DNA of 64,000 nt from NCBI GenBank assembly GCA_963580455.1, contig OY756966.1:14201001-14265000 (forward strand), in the 5' to 3' direction. This stretch comes from Euonymus europaeus. Taxonomy: Eukaryota; Streptophyta; Magnoliopsida; Celastrales; Celastraceae. The translations under genes were made by a program, and so were the position numbers. The notes beneath the pieces were generated by a model. It made no database searches. It was given only the letters and a program-made list of their open reading frames with translations, and had not been told where the DNA came from. This document shows positions 54,701 through 64,000 of the stretch, one piece after another. Every line of letters begins with the position of its first letter. Position 1 is the stretch's first letter.

Positions 54701-55575
54701 GAGTATAAGCTTCATAGATTATTTAGAGTCCAAAACACCAACTTTCTATTAGAAATAGACAAAAACGTTAAAAGCTCCTCCATAGAGAGAGTTGAGCAAT
54801 TTCGGACTATCAAAGTTGCTCGGAATAGACTTTTAATTGTCCTTCTATGTCAAATTTTACGAGTATAAGCTTCCTACATTATTTCGATGCCAAAAAACAA
54901 ATTTTCTATGACAAATGAACAAAACCGTTAAAAGCTCCTCCATAGAGAGAGTTGAGCAACTTCGGACTATCAAAGTTGCTCGGGATAGACTTTTAATTGT
55001 TCTTCTATGTCAAATTTTACGAGTATAAGCTTCCTACATTATTTCGATGCCAAAACACCAACTTTCTATGACAAATAGAAAAAACCGTTAAGAGCTCCTC
55101 CATAGAGAGAGTTGAGCAACTTCGGACTATCAAAGTTGCTCGGAATAGAATTTTAATTGTTCTTCTATGTCAAATTTTACGAGTATAAGCTTCCTACATT
55201 ATTTCGATGCCTAAAAACCAACTTTCTATGACAAATGGACAAAACCGTTAAAAGCTCCTCCATAGAGAGTTGAGCAACTTCGGACTATGAAAGTTGCTCG
55301 GAATAGACTTTTAATTGTCCTTCTATGTCAAATTTTACGAGTATAAGCTTCCTACATTATTTCGATGCCAAAAAACAAATTTTCTATGACAAATGAACAA
55401 AACCGTTAAAAGCTCATCCATAGAGAGAGTTGAGCAACTTCGGACTATCAAAGTTGCTCGGGATAGACTTTTAATTGTTCTTCTATGTCAAATTTTACGA
55501 GTATAAGCTTCATAGATTATTTAGAGTCCAAAACACCAACTTTCTATGAAAAATAGACAAAAACGTTAAAAGCTC
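51744..55575 (+). repeat. 26-monomer HOR, copy 2, shortened by two monomers
   Basis: Matching markers are at 52,569, 53,367, 53,805 and 54,677, all 4,154 bp from copy 1. After the monomer near 55,030 the offset drops to 3,834 bp (51,451 against 55,285). That is a loss of 320 bp, exactly two monomers: the CATAGATTATTTAGAG and following monomer of copy 1 at about 50,875-51,195. The loss falls on monomer register, as expected for unequal exchange between homologous monomers. Confidence 0.86.
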
Positions 55576-57494
55576 CTCCATAGAGAGAGTTGAGCAATTT
55601 CGAACTATCAAAGTTGCTCGGAATAGACTTTTAATTGTCCTTCTATGTCAAATTTTACGAGTATAAGCTTCCTACATTATTTCGATGCCAAAAAACAAAT
55701 TTTCTATGACAAATGAACAAAACCGTTAAAAGCTCCTCCATAGAGAGAGTTGAGCAACTTCGGACTATCAAAGTTGCTCGGGATAGACTTTTAATTGTTC
55801 TTCTATGTCAAATTTTACGAGTATAAGCTTCCTACATTATTTCGATGCCAAAACACCAACTTTCTATGACAAATAGACAAAACCGTTAAGAGCTCCTCCA
55901 TAGAGAGAGTTGAGCAACTTCGGACTATCAAAGTTGCTCGGAATAGAATTTTAATTGTTCTTCTATGTCAAATTTTACGAGTATAAGCTTCCTACATTAT
56001 TTCGATGCCTAAAAACCAACTTTCTATGACAAATGGACAAAACCGTTAAAAGCTCCTCCATAGAGAGTTGAGCAACTTCGGACTATGAAAGTTGCTCGGA
56101 ATAGACTTTTAATTGTTCTTCTATGTCAAATTTTACGAGTATAAGCTTCCTACATTATTTCGATGCCAAAACACCAACTTTCTATGAGAAATGGACAAAA
56201 CCGTTAAAAGCTCCTCCATAGAGAGAGTTGAGCAACTTCGGACTATCAAACTTGCTCGGGATAGACTTTTAATTGTTCTTCTACGTCAAATTTTACGAGT
56301 ATAAGCTTCCTACATTATTTCGATGCCAAAACACCAACTTTCTATGAAAAATAGAGAAAAATGTTAAAAGCTCCTCCATAGAGAGAGTTGAGCAACTTTG
56401 GACTATCAAAGTTGCTCGGGATAGACTTTTAATTGTTCTTCTATGTCAAATTTTATGATTATAAGCTTCCTACATTATTTCGATGCCAAAACATAAACTT
56501 TCTATGACAAATGGACAAAACCGTTAAAAGCTCCTCCATAGAGAGAGTTGAGCAACTTCGGACTATCAAAGTTGCTCGTGATAGACTTTTTATTGTTCTT
56601 CTATGTCAAATTTTACGAGTATAAGCTTCCTACATTATTTCGATGCCAAAAAACCAACTCTCTATGACAAATAGACAAAACCGTTAAAAGCTCCTCCATA
56701 GAGAGAGTTAAGCAACTTCAGACTATCAAAGTTGCTCGTAATAGAATTTTAATTGTTCTTCTATGTCAAATTTTACGAGTATAAGCTTCATAGATTATTT
56801 AGAGTCCAAAACACCAACTTTCTATGAGAAATAGACAAAAACGTTAAAAGCTCCTCCATAGAGAGAGTTGAGCAATTTCGGACTATCAAAGTTGCTCGGA
56901 ATAGACTTTTAATTGTCCTTCTATGTCAAATTTAACGAGTATAAGCTTCCTACATTATTTCGATGCCAAAACACCAACTTTCTATGACAAATAGAAAAAA
57001 CCGTTAAGAGCTCCTCCATAGAGAGAGTTGAGCAACTTCGGACTATCAAAGTTGCTCGGAATAGAATTTTAATTGTTCTTCTATGTCAAATTTTACGAGT
57101 ATAAGCTTCCTACATTATTTCGATGCCTAAAAACCAACTTTCTATGACAAATGGACAAAACCGTTAAAAGCTCCTCCATAGAGAGTTGAGCAACTTCGGA
57201 CTATGAAAGTTGCTCGGAATAGACTTTTAATTGTTCTTCTATGTCAAATTTTACGAGTATAAGCTTCCTACATTATTTCGATGCCAAAACACCAACTTTC
57301 TATGAGAAATTGACAAAACCGTTAAAAGCTCCTCCATAGAGAGAGTTGAGCAACTTCGGACTATCAAAGTTGTTCGGGATAGACTTTTTATTGTTCTTCT
57401 ACGTCAAATTTTACGAGTATATGCTTCCTACATTATTTCGATGCCAAAACACCAACTTTCTATGACAAATAGACAAAACCGTTAAAAGCTCCTC
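55402..57494 (+). repeat. ~2.1-kb segment repeated 10,062 bp away, right copy
   Basis: Right-hand partner of 45,340-47,432. Markers are CTATGAAAG at 56,083 and 57,201. It overlaps the end of the shortened 26-monomer copy, which shows that these larger repeats interleave and were not laid down as one simple series. It ends near 57,494 with the CCATAAAGAG variant. Confidence 0.84.
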
Positions 57495-60400
57495 CATAAA
57501 GAGAGTTGAGCAACTTCGGACTATCAAAGTTGCTCGGAATAGACTTTTAATTGTTCTTCTATGTGAAATTTTACGAGTATAAGCTTCCTACATTATTTCG
57601 ATGCCAAAAAATCAACTTTCTATGACAAATGGACAAAACCGTTAAAAGCTCCTCCATAGAGAGAGTTGAGCAACTTCGGACTATCAAAGTTGCTCGGGAT
57701 AGACTTTTAATTGTTCTTCTATGTCAAATTTTACGAGTATATGCTTCCTACATTATTTCGATGTCAAAAAACCAACTCTCTATGACAAATGGACAAAAAC
57801 GTTAAAAGCTCCTCCATAGAGAGAGTTGAGCAACTTCAGACTATCAAAGTTGCTCGGGATAGACTTTTAATTGTTCTTCTATGTCAAATTTTACGAGTAT
57901 AGGCTTCATAGATTATTTAGAGTCCAAAACACCAACTTTCTATGAGAAATAGACAAAAACGTTAAAAGCTCCTCCATAGAGAGAGTTGAGCAATTTCGGA
58001 CTATCAAAGTTGCTCGGAATAGACTTCTAATTGTCCTTCTATGTCAAATTTTACGAGTATAAGCTTCCTACATTATTTTGATGCCAAAAAACAAATTTTC
58101 TATGACAAATGAACAAAACCGTTAAAAGGTCCTCCATAGAGAGAGTTGAGCAACTTCGGACTATCAAAGTTGCTCGGGATAGACTTTTAATTGTTCTTCT
58201 ATGTCAAATTTTACGAGTATAAGCTTCCTACATTATTTCGTTGCCAAAACACCAACTTTCTATGACAAATAGAAAAAACCGTTAAGAGCTCCTCCATAGA
58301 GAGAGTTGAGCAACTTCGGACTATCAAAGTTGCTCGGAATAGAATTTTAATTGTTCTTCTATGTCAAATTTTACGAGTATAAGCTTCCTACATTATTTCG
58401 ATGCCTAAAAACCAACTTTCTATGACAAATGGACAAAACCGTTAAAAGCTCCTCCATAGAGAGTTGAGCAACTTCGGACTATGAAAGTTGCTCGGAATAG
58501 ACTTTTAATTGTTCTTCTATGTCAAATTTTACGAGTATAAGCTTCCTACATTATTTCGATGCCAAAACACCAACTTTCTATGAGAAATGGACAAAACCGT
58601 TAAAAGCTCCTCCATAGAGAGAGTTGAGCAACTTCAGACTATCAAACTTGCTCGGGATAGACTTTTAATTGTTCTTCTATGTCAAATTTTACGAGTATAA
58701 GCTTCCTACATTATTTCGATGCCAAAACACCAACTTTCTATGAAAAATAGACAAAAATGTTAAAAGCTCCTCCATAGAGAGAGTTGAGCAACTTTGGACT
58801 ATCAAAGTTGCTCGGGATAGACTTTTAATTGTTCTTCTATGTCAAATTTTATGAGTATAAGCTTCCTAGATTATTTCGAGTCCAAAACATAAACTTTCTA
58901 TGACAAATGGACAAAAATGTTAAAGGCTCCTCCATAGAGAGAGTTGAGCAACTTCGGACTATCAAAGTTGCTCGTGATAGACTTTTTATTGTTCTTCTAT
59001 GTCAAATTTTACGAGTATATGCTTCCTACATTATTTCGATGCCAAAACACCAACTTTCTATGACAAATAGACAAAACCGTTAAAAGCTCCTCCATAAAGA
59101 GAGTTGAGCAACTTCGGACTATCAAAGTTGCTCGGAATAGACTTTTAATTGTTCTTCTATGTCAAATTTTACGAGTATAAGATTCCTACATTATTTCGAT
59201 GCCAAAAAATCAACTTTCTATGACAAATGGACAAAACCGTTAAAAGCTCCTCCATAGAGAGAGTTGAGCAACTTCGGACTATCAAAGTTGCTCGGGATAG
59301 ACTTTTAATTGTTCTTCTATGTCAAATTTTACGAGTATAAGCTTTCTACATTATTTCGATGTCAAAAAACCAACTCTCTATGACAAATGGACAAAACCGT
59401 TAAAAGCTCCTCCATAGAGAGAGTTGAGCAACTTCAGACTATCAAAGTTGCTCGGGATAGACTTTTAATTGTTCTTCTATGTCAAATTTTACGAGTATAA
59501 GCTTCATAGATTATTTAGAGTCCAAAACACCAACTTTCTATGAGAAATAGACAAAAACGTTAAAAGCTCCTCCATAGAGAGAGTTGAGCAATTTCGGACT
59601 ATCAAAGTTGCTCGGAATATACTTTTAATTGTCCTTCTATGTCAAATTTTACGAGTATAAGCTTCCTACATTATTTCGATGCCAAAAAAAAAATTTCTAT
59701 GACAAATGAACAAAACCGTTAAAAGCTCCTCCATAGAGAGAGTTGAGCAACTTCGGACTATCAAAGTTGCTCGAGATAGACTTTTAATTGTTCTTCTATG
59801 TCAAATTTTACGAGTATAAGCTTCCTACATTATTTTGATGCCAAAACACCAACTTTCTATGAGAAATAGACAAAACCGTTAAAAGCTCCTCCATAGAGAG
59901 AGTTGAGCAACTTCGGACTATCACAGTTGCTCGGAATAGAATTTTAATTGTTCTTCTATGTCAAATTTTACGAGTATAAGCTTCCTACATTATTTCGATG
60001 CCTAAAAACTAACTTTCTATGACAAATGGACAAAACCGTTAAAAGCTCCTCCATAGAGAGTTGAGCAACTTCGGACTATCAAAGTTGCTCGGAATAGACT
60101 TTTATTGTTCTTCTATGTCAAATTTTAGGAGTATAAGCTTCCTACATTATTTCGATGCAAAAACACCAACTTTCTATGAGAAATGGACAAAACCGTTAAA
60201 AGCTCCTCCATAGAGAGAGTTGAGCAACTTCGGACTATCAAACTTGCTCAGGATAGACTTTTAACTGTTCTTCTATGTCAAATTTTATGAGTATAAGCTT
60301 CCTACATTATTTCGATGCCAAAACACCAACTTTCTATGAAAAATAGACAAAAATGTTAAAAGCTCCTCCATAGAGAGAGTTGAGCAACTTCGGACTATCA

Positions 60401-62780
60401 AAGTTGCTCGGGATAGACTTTTAATTGTTCTTCTATGTCAAATTTTACGAGTATAAGCTTCGTAGATTATTTCGAGTCCAAAACATCAACTTTCTATGAC
60501 AAATGGACAAAAATGTAAAAGGCTCCTCCATAGCGAGAGTTGAGCAACTTCGGACTACCAAAGTTGCTCGTGATAGACTTTTTATTGTTCTTCTATGTCA
60601 AATTTTACGAGTATAAGCTTCCTACATTATTTCGATGCCAAAACACCAACTTTCTATGACAAATAGACAAAACCGTTAAAAGCTCCTCCATAGAGAGAGT
60701 TGAGCAACTTCGGACTATCAAAGTTGCTCGGAATAGAATTTTAATTGTTCTTCTATGTCAAATTTTACGAGTATAAGCTTCCTACATTATTTCGATGCCA
60801 AATAACCAACTTTCTATGACAAATGGACAAAACCGTTAAAAGCTCCTCCATAGAGAGAGTTGAGCAACTTCGGACAATCAAAGTTGCTCGGGATAGACTT
60901 TTAATTGTTCTTCTATGTCAAATTTTACGAGTATAAGCTTCCTACATTATTTCGATGCCAAAACACCAACTTTCTATGACAAATAGACAAAACCGTTAAA
61001 AGCTCCTCCATAGAGGGAGATGAGCAACTTCGGACCATCAAAGTTGCTCGGTGTACAATTTCTATTGTTCTTATATGTCAAATTTTATGAGTATAAGCTT
61101 CCTAGATTATTTCGATGCCAAAACCCCAACTTTCTATGACAAATAGACAAAACCGTTAAAAGCTCCTCCATAGAGAGAGTTGAGCAACTTCGGACTATCA
61201 AAATTGTTCAGGATAGACTTTTAATTGTTCTTCTATGTCAAATTTTACGAGTATAGGCTTCCTACATTATTTCGATGCCAAAACACCAACTTTCTATGAC
61301 AAATGGACAAAACCGTTAAAAGCTCCTCCATAGAGAGAGTTGAGCAACTTCGGACTATCAAAGTTGCTCGGAATAGACTTTTAATTGTTCTTCTATGTCA
61401 AATTTTACGAGTATAAGCTTCATAGATTATTTCGAGTCCAAAACAGCAACTTTCTATGACAAATAGACAAAACCGTTAAAAGCTCCTCCATAGAGAGAGT
61501 TGAGCAATTTCGGAGTATCAAAATTGCTCGGGATATACTTTTAATTGTTCTTCTATGTCAAATTTTACGAGTATAAGCTTCCTAGATTATTTCGAGTCCA
61601 AAACACCAACTTTCTATGACAAATGGACAAAAATGTTAAAGGCTTCTCCATAGAGAGAGTTGAGCAACTTCGGACTATCAAAGTTTCTCGTGATAGACTT
61701 TTTGTTGTTCTTCTATGTCAAATTTTACGAGTATAAGCTTCCTACGTTATTTCGATGCCAAAAAACCTACTTTCTATGACAAATGGACAAAACGGTTAAA
61801 AGCTCCTCCATAGAGAGAGTTGAGCAACTTCGGACTGTCAAAGTTGCTCGGGATAGACTTTTAATTGTTCTTCTATGTCAAATTTTACGAGTATAAGCTT
61901 CCTACATTATTTCGATGCCAAAAAACCAACTTTCTATGACAAATGGACAAAACCGTTAAAAGCTCCTCCATAGAGAGAGTAGAGCAACTTCAGACTATCA
62001 AAGTTGCTCGGGATAGACTTTTAATTGTTCTTCTATGTCAAATTTTACGAGTATAAGCTTCCAAGATTATTTCGAGTCCAAAACACCAACTTTCTATGAC
62101 AAATAGACAAAAACGTTAAAAGCTCCTCCATAGAGAGAGTTGAGCAATTTGGGACTATCAAAGTTGCTCGGAATAGACTTTTAATTGTTCTTCTATGTCA
62201 AATTTTACGCGTATAAGCTTCCTACATTATTTCGATGCCAAAACACCAACTTTCTACGACAAATGGACAAAACCGTTAAAAGCTCCTCCATAGAGAGAGT
62301 TGAGCAACTTCGGACTATCAAAGTTGCTCGGGATAGACTTTCAATTGTTCTTCAATGTCAAATTTTACGAGTATAAGCTTCCTGCATTATTTCGATGACA
62401 AAACACCAACTTTCTAAGACTAATAGACAAAACCGTTAAAAGCTCCTCCATAGAGAGAGTTGAGCAACTTCGGACTATCAAAGTTGTTCGGGATAGACTT
62501 TTTATTGTTCTTCTACGTCAAATTTTACGAGTATATGCTTCCTACATTATTTCGATGCCAAAACACCAACTTTCTATGACAAATGGACAAAACCGTTAAA
62601 AGCTCCTCCATAAAGAGAGTTGAGCAACTTCGGACTGTCAAAGTTGCTCGAATAGAATTTTAATTGTTCTTCTATGTCAAATTTTACGAGTATAAGCTTT
62701 CTACATTATTTCGATGCCTAAAAACCAACTTTCTATGACAAATGGACAAAACCGTTAAAAGCTCCTCCATAGAGAGAGTT
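57495..62780 (+). repeat. Family C monomers, right part, no dominant HOR
   Basis: About 33 monomers at 160 bp. Subtypes seen in the larger repeats recur (AAAAATGTTAAAGG at 58,917 and 61,633, CTATGAAAG at 58,479), but I found no period held over several copies. The stretch from about 59,240 to 60,353 is repeated at the right end of the window. One monomer near 61,020-61,070 has family A character. Confidence 0.82.
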
Positions 62781-62795
62781 GAGCTAGACTTTTTA
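62775..62795 (+). repeat. Monomer with 28-bp deletion removing the dyad
   Basis: Sequence runs GAGTTGAGCTAGACTTTTTATT, with the CAACTTCGGAC...GCTCGTGA part missing. Compared with neighbouring monomers 28 bp are absent, including the right arm and most of the left arm of the inverted repeat. The monomer is about 132 bp long. Confidence 0.88.
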
Positions 62796-64000
62796 TTGTT
62801 CTTCTATGTCAAATTTTACGAGTATAACCTTCCTACAATATTTCGATGCCAAAACACCAACTTTCTATGACAAATAGACAAAACCGTTAAAAGCTCCTCC
62901 ATAGAGAGAGTTGAGCAACTTCGGACTATCAAAGTTGCTCGGGATAGACTTTTAATTGTTCTTCTATGTCAAATTTTACGAGTATAAGCTTTCTACATTA
63001 TTTCGATGTCAAAAAACCAACTCTCTATGACAAATGGACAAAACCGTTAAAAGCTCCTCCATAGAGAGAGTTGAGCAACTTCAGACTATCAAAGTTGCTC
63101 GGGATAGACTTTTAATTGTTCTTCTATGTCAAATTTTACGAGTATAAGCTTCATAGATTATTTAGAGTCCAAAACACCAACTTTCTATGAGAAATAGACA
63201 AAAACGTTAAAAGCTCCTCCATAGAGAGAGTTGAGCAATTTCGGACTATCAAAGTTGCTCGGAATATACTTTTAATTGTCCTTCTATGTCAAATTTTACG
63301 AGTATAAGCTTCCTACATTATTTCGATGCCAAAAAAAAAATTTCTATGACAAATGAACAAAACCGTTAAAAGCTCCTCCATAGAGAGAGTTGAGCAACTT
63401 CGGACTATCAAAGTTGCTCGAGATAGACTTTTAATTGTTCTTCTATGTCAAATTTTACGAGTATAAGCTTCCTACATTATTTTGATGCCAAAACACCAAC
63501 TTTCTATGAGAAATAGACAAAACCGTTAAAAGCTCCTCCATAGAGAGAGTTGAGCAACTTCGGACTATCACAGTTGCTCGGAATAGAATTTTAATTGTTC
63601 TTCTATGTCAAATTTTACGAGTATAAGCTTCCTACATTATTTCGATGCCTAAAAACTAACTTTCTATGACAAATGGACAAAACTGTTAAAAGCTCCTCCA
63701 TAGAGAGTTGAGCAACTTCGGACTATCAAAGTTGCTCGGAATAGACTTTTATTGTTCTTCTATGTCAAATTTTAGGAGTATAAGCTTCCTACATTATTTC
63801 GATGCAAAAACACCAACTTTCTATGAGAAATGGACAAAACCGTTAAAAGCTCCTCCATAGAGAGAGTTGAGCAACTTCGGACTATCAAACTTGCTCAGGA
63901 TAGACTTTTAACTGTTCTTCTATGTCAAATTTTATGAGTATAAGCTTCCTACATTATTTCGATGCCAAAACACCAACTTTCTATGAAAAATAGACAAAAA
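62785..64000 (+). repeat. Second copy of the 59.2-60.35 kb segment (offset 3,647 bp), cut by window end
   Basis: CTCGGAATAT occurs at 59,611 and 63,258, and the window's last bases equal those ending at 60,353; both give an offset of 3,647 bp. Shared rare states include ATGCCAAAAAAAAAATTTC, CTCGAGATAG, CTATCACAGTTG, TTTTAGGAGTATAAG and TTTTAACTGTTC. The match begins between about 62,870 and 62,940; the sequence left of that differs. The unit continues beyond the window, so its full length cannot be seen. Confidence 0.85.

Larger units (their letters stand above)
1..64000 (+). repeat. ~160-bp satellite DNA array, head to tail, spanning the whole window
   Basis: Every part of the window is a copy of one monomer of about 160 bp, roughly 400 copies. 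Landmarks in order are GTTGAGCAACTTCGGAC, a TCAAAGTTGCTCGG box, a T-rich stretch, CAAATTTTACGAGTATAAGC, an AAGCTT site, a GATTATT or CATTATT box, AACTTTCTATGACAAATGG, AAACCGTTAAAAGCTC and CCATAGAGAGA. Three length classes occur: 160 bp, 158 bp (AT missing from CCATAGAG) and 161 bp (GTATATAAGC gains two bases and AGAGAAG loses one). One monomer counted by hand has 59 G+C in 160. All copies read in the same direction. The size is close to a nucleosomal repeat, as is usual for centromeric satellites; that role is inference. It is not a gene array, because the period is not a multiple of 3 and frames close after one or two monomers. Confidence 0.98.

Noticed and set aside
1..64000. CRISPR array
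   Set aside because: Repeats are direct and regular but are 160 bp with no unique spacers; the whole unit is repeated, which is satellite DNA.
1..64000. Tandem gene array (5S rRNA, tRNA or histone type)
   Set aside because: I see no conserved RNA polymerase III boxes, rRNA motifs or coding frame in the monomer.
1..64000. CENP-B box
   Set aside because: I looked for a TTCG...CGGG-like 17-mer in the monomer. AACTTCGGAC and TTCGATG do not fit the known box.
1..64000. Telomeric or subtelomeric repeat tract
   Set aside because: No TTTAGGG or TTAGGG runs on either strand.
1..64000. Assembly artefact explaining the near-identical duplications
   Set aside because: Cannot be excluded without reads. 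However, copies carry private base differences and different junctions, which argues that most are real.

Overview
The whole window is one uninterrupted satellite DNA array. It holds about 400 head-to-tail copies of a roughly 160-bp monomer (about 37% G+C in one monomer I counted by hand), all in the same orientation. I see no gene, RNA gene, transposon, CRISPR array or unique-sequence island in 64 kb. The open frames in it are 63 to about 105 codons long. They recur because the monomer recurs, and they end after one or two monomers because 160 and 161 are not multiples of 3. I do not annotate them as genes. Nearly every monomer carries one AAGCTT (HindIII) site.

The monomer length, A+T richness, higher-order structure and lack of genes fit a eukaryotic centromeric or pericentromeric satellite. 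A plant is the most likely source. From memory, short stretches such as ACCATCAAAG, AGTATAAG and TTCGAGTCCAAAACAC resemble pieces of the ~178-bp centromeric family of Brassicaceae, but one of them would lie in inverted relative orientation. The taxonomic placement is therefore a weak inference.

Layout. (A) 1 to about 36,050: monomers of the 'gaccatc / ggtgtacac' type. Within A, 1-3,360 and 6,246-8,600 are divergent mosaics of subtypes, and 3,361-6,245 is a 7-monomer (1,119-bp) higher-order repeat (HOR). The stretch 8,600-22,860 is a family of HORs built around a 638-bp four-monomer cassette; the spacing between cassettes shrinks stepwise from 9 to 7, 6, 5 and then 4 monomers from left to right. 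Then 22,860-27,140 is rich in a 161-bp subtype carrying TATATAAG and a CTCTATAGAG palindrome. This cassette array plus 161-bp block is duplicated at about 27,140-34,000, with further rearrangements to 36,050. (C) About 36,070 to 64,000: a second family, 'gactatc / gatagac' type, again 160 bp. It has a 2,876-bp (18-monomer) duplication, a 4,154-bp (26-monomer) duplication, a copy of about 2.1 kb repeated 10,062 bp away, and a 3,647-bp-offset repeat that runs off the right end.

Nothing here works as a gene set. The biological content is the array architecture: two sharply separated monomer families, local amplification and deletion of HORs, recombination junctions inside monomers, and a perfect 9-bp dyad (GAGCAACTT...AAGTTGCTC) present in most monomers. 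Boundaries were placed by eye from shared variants and are good to roughly one monomer unless a tighter position is given.
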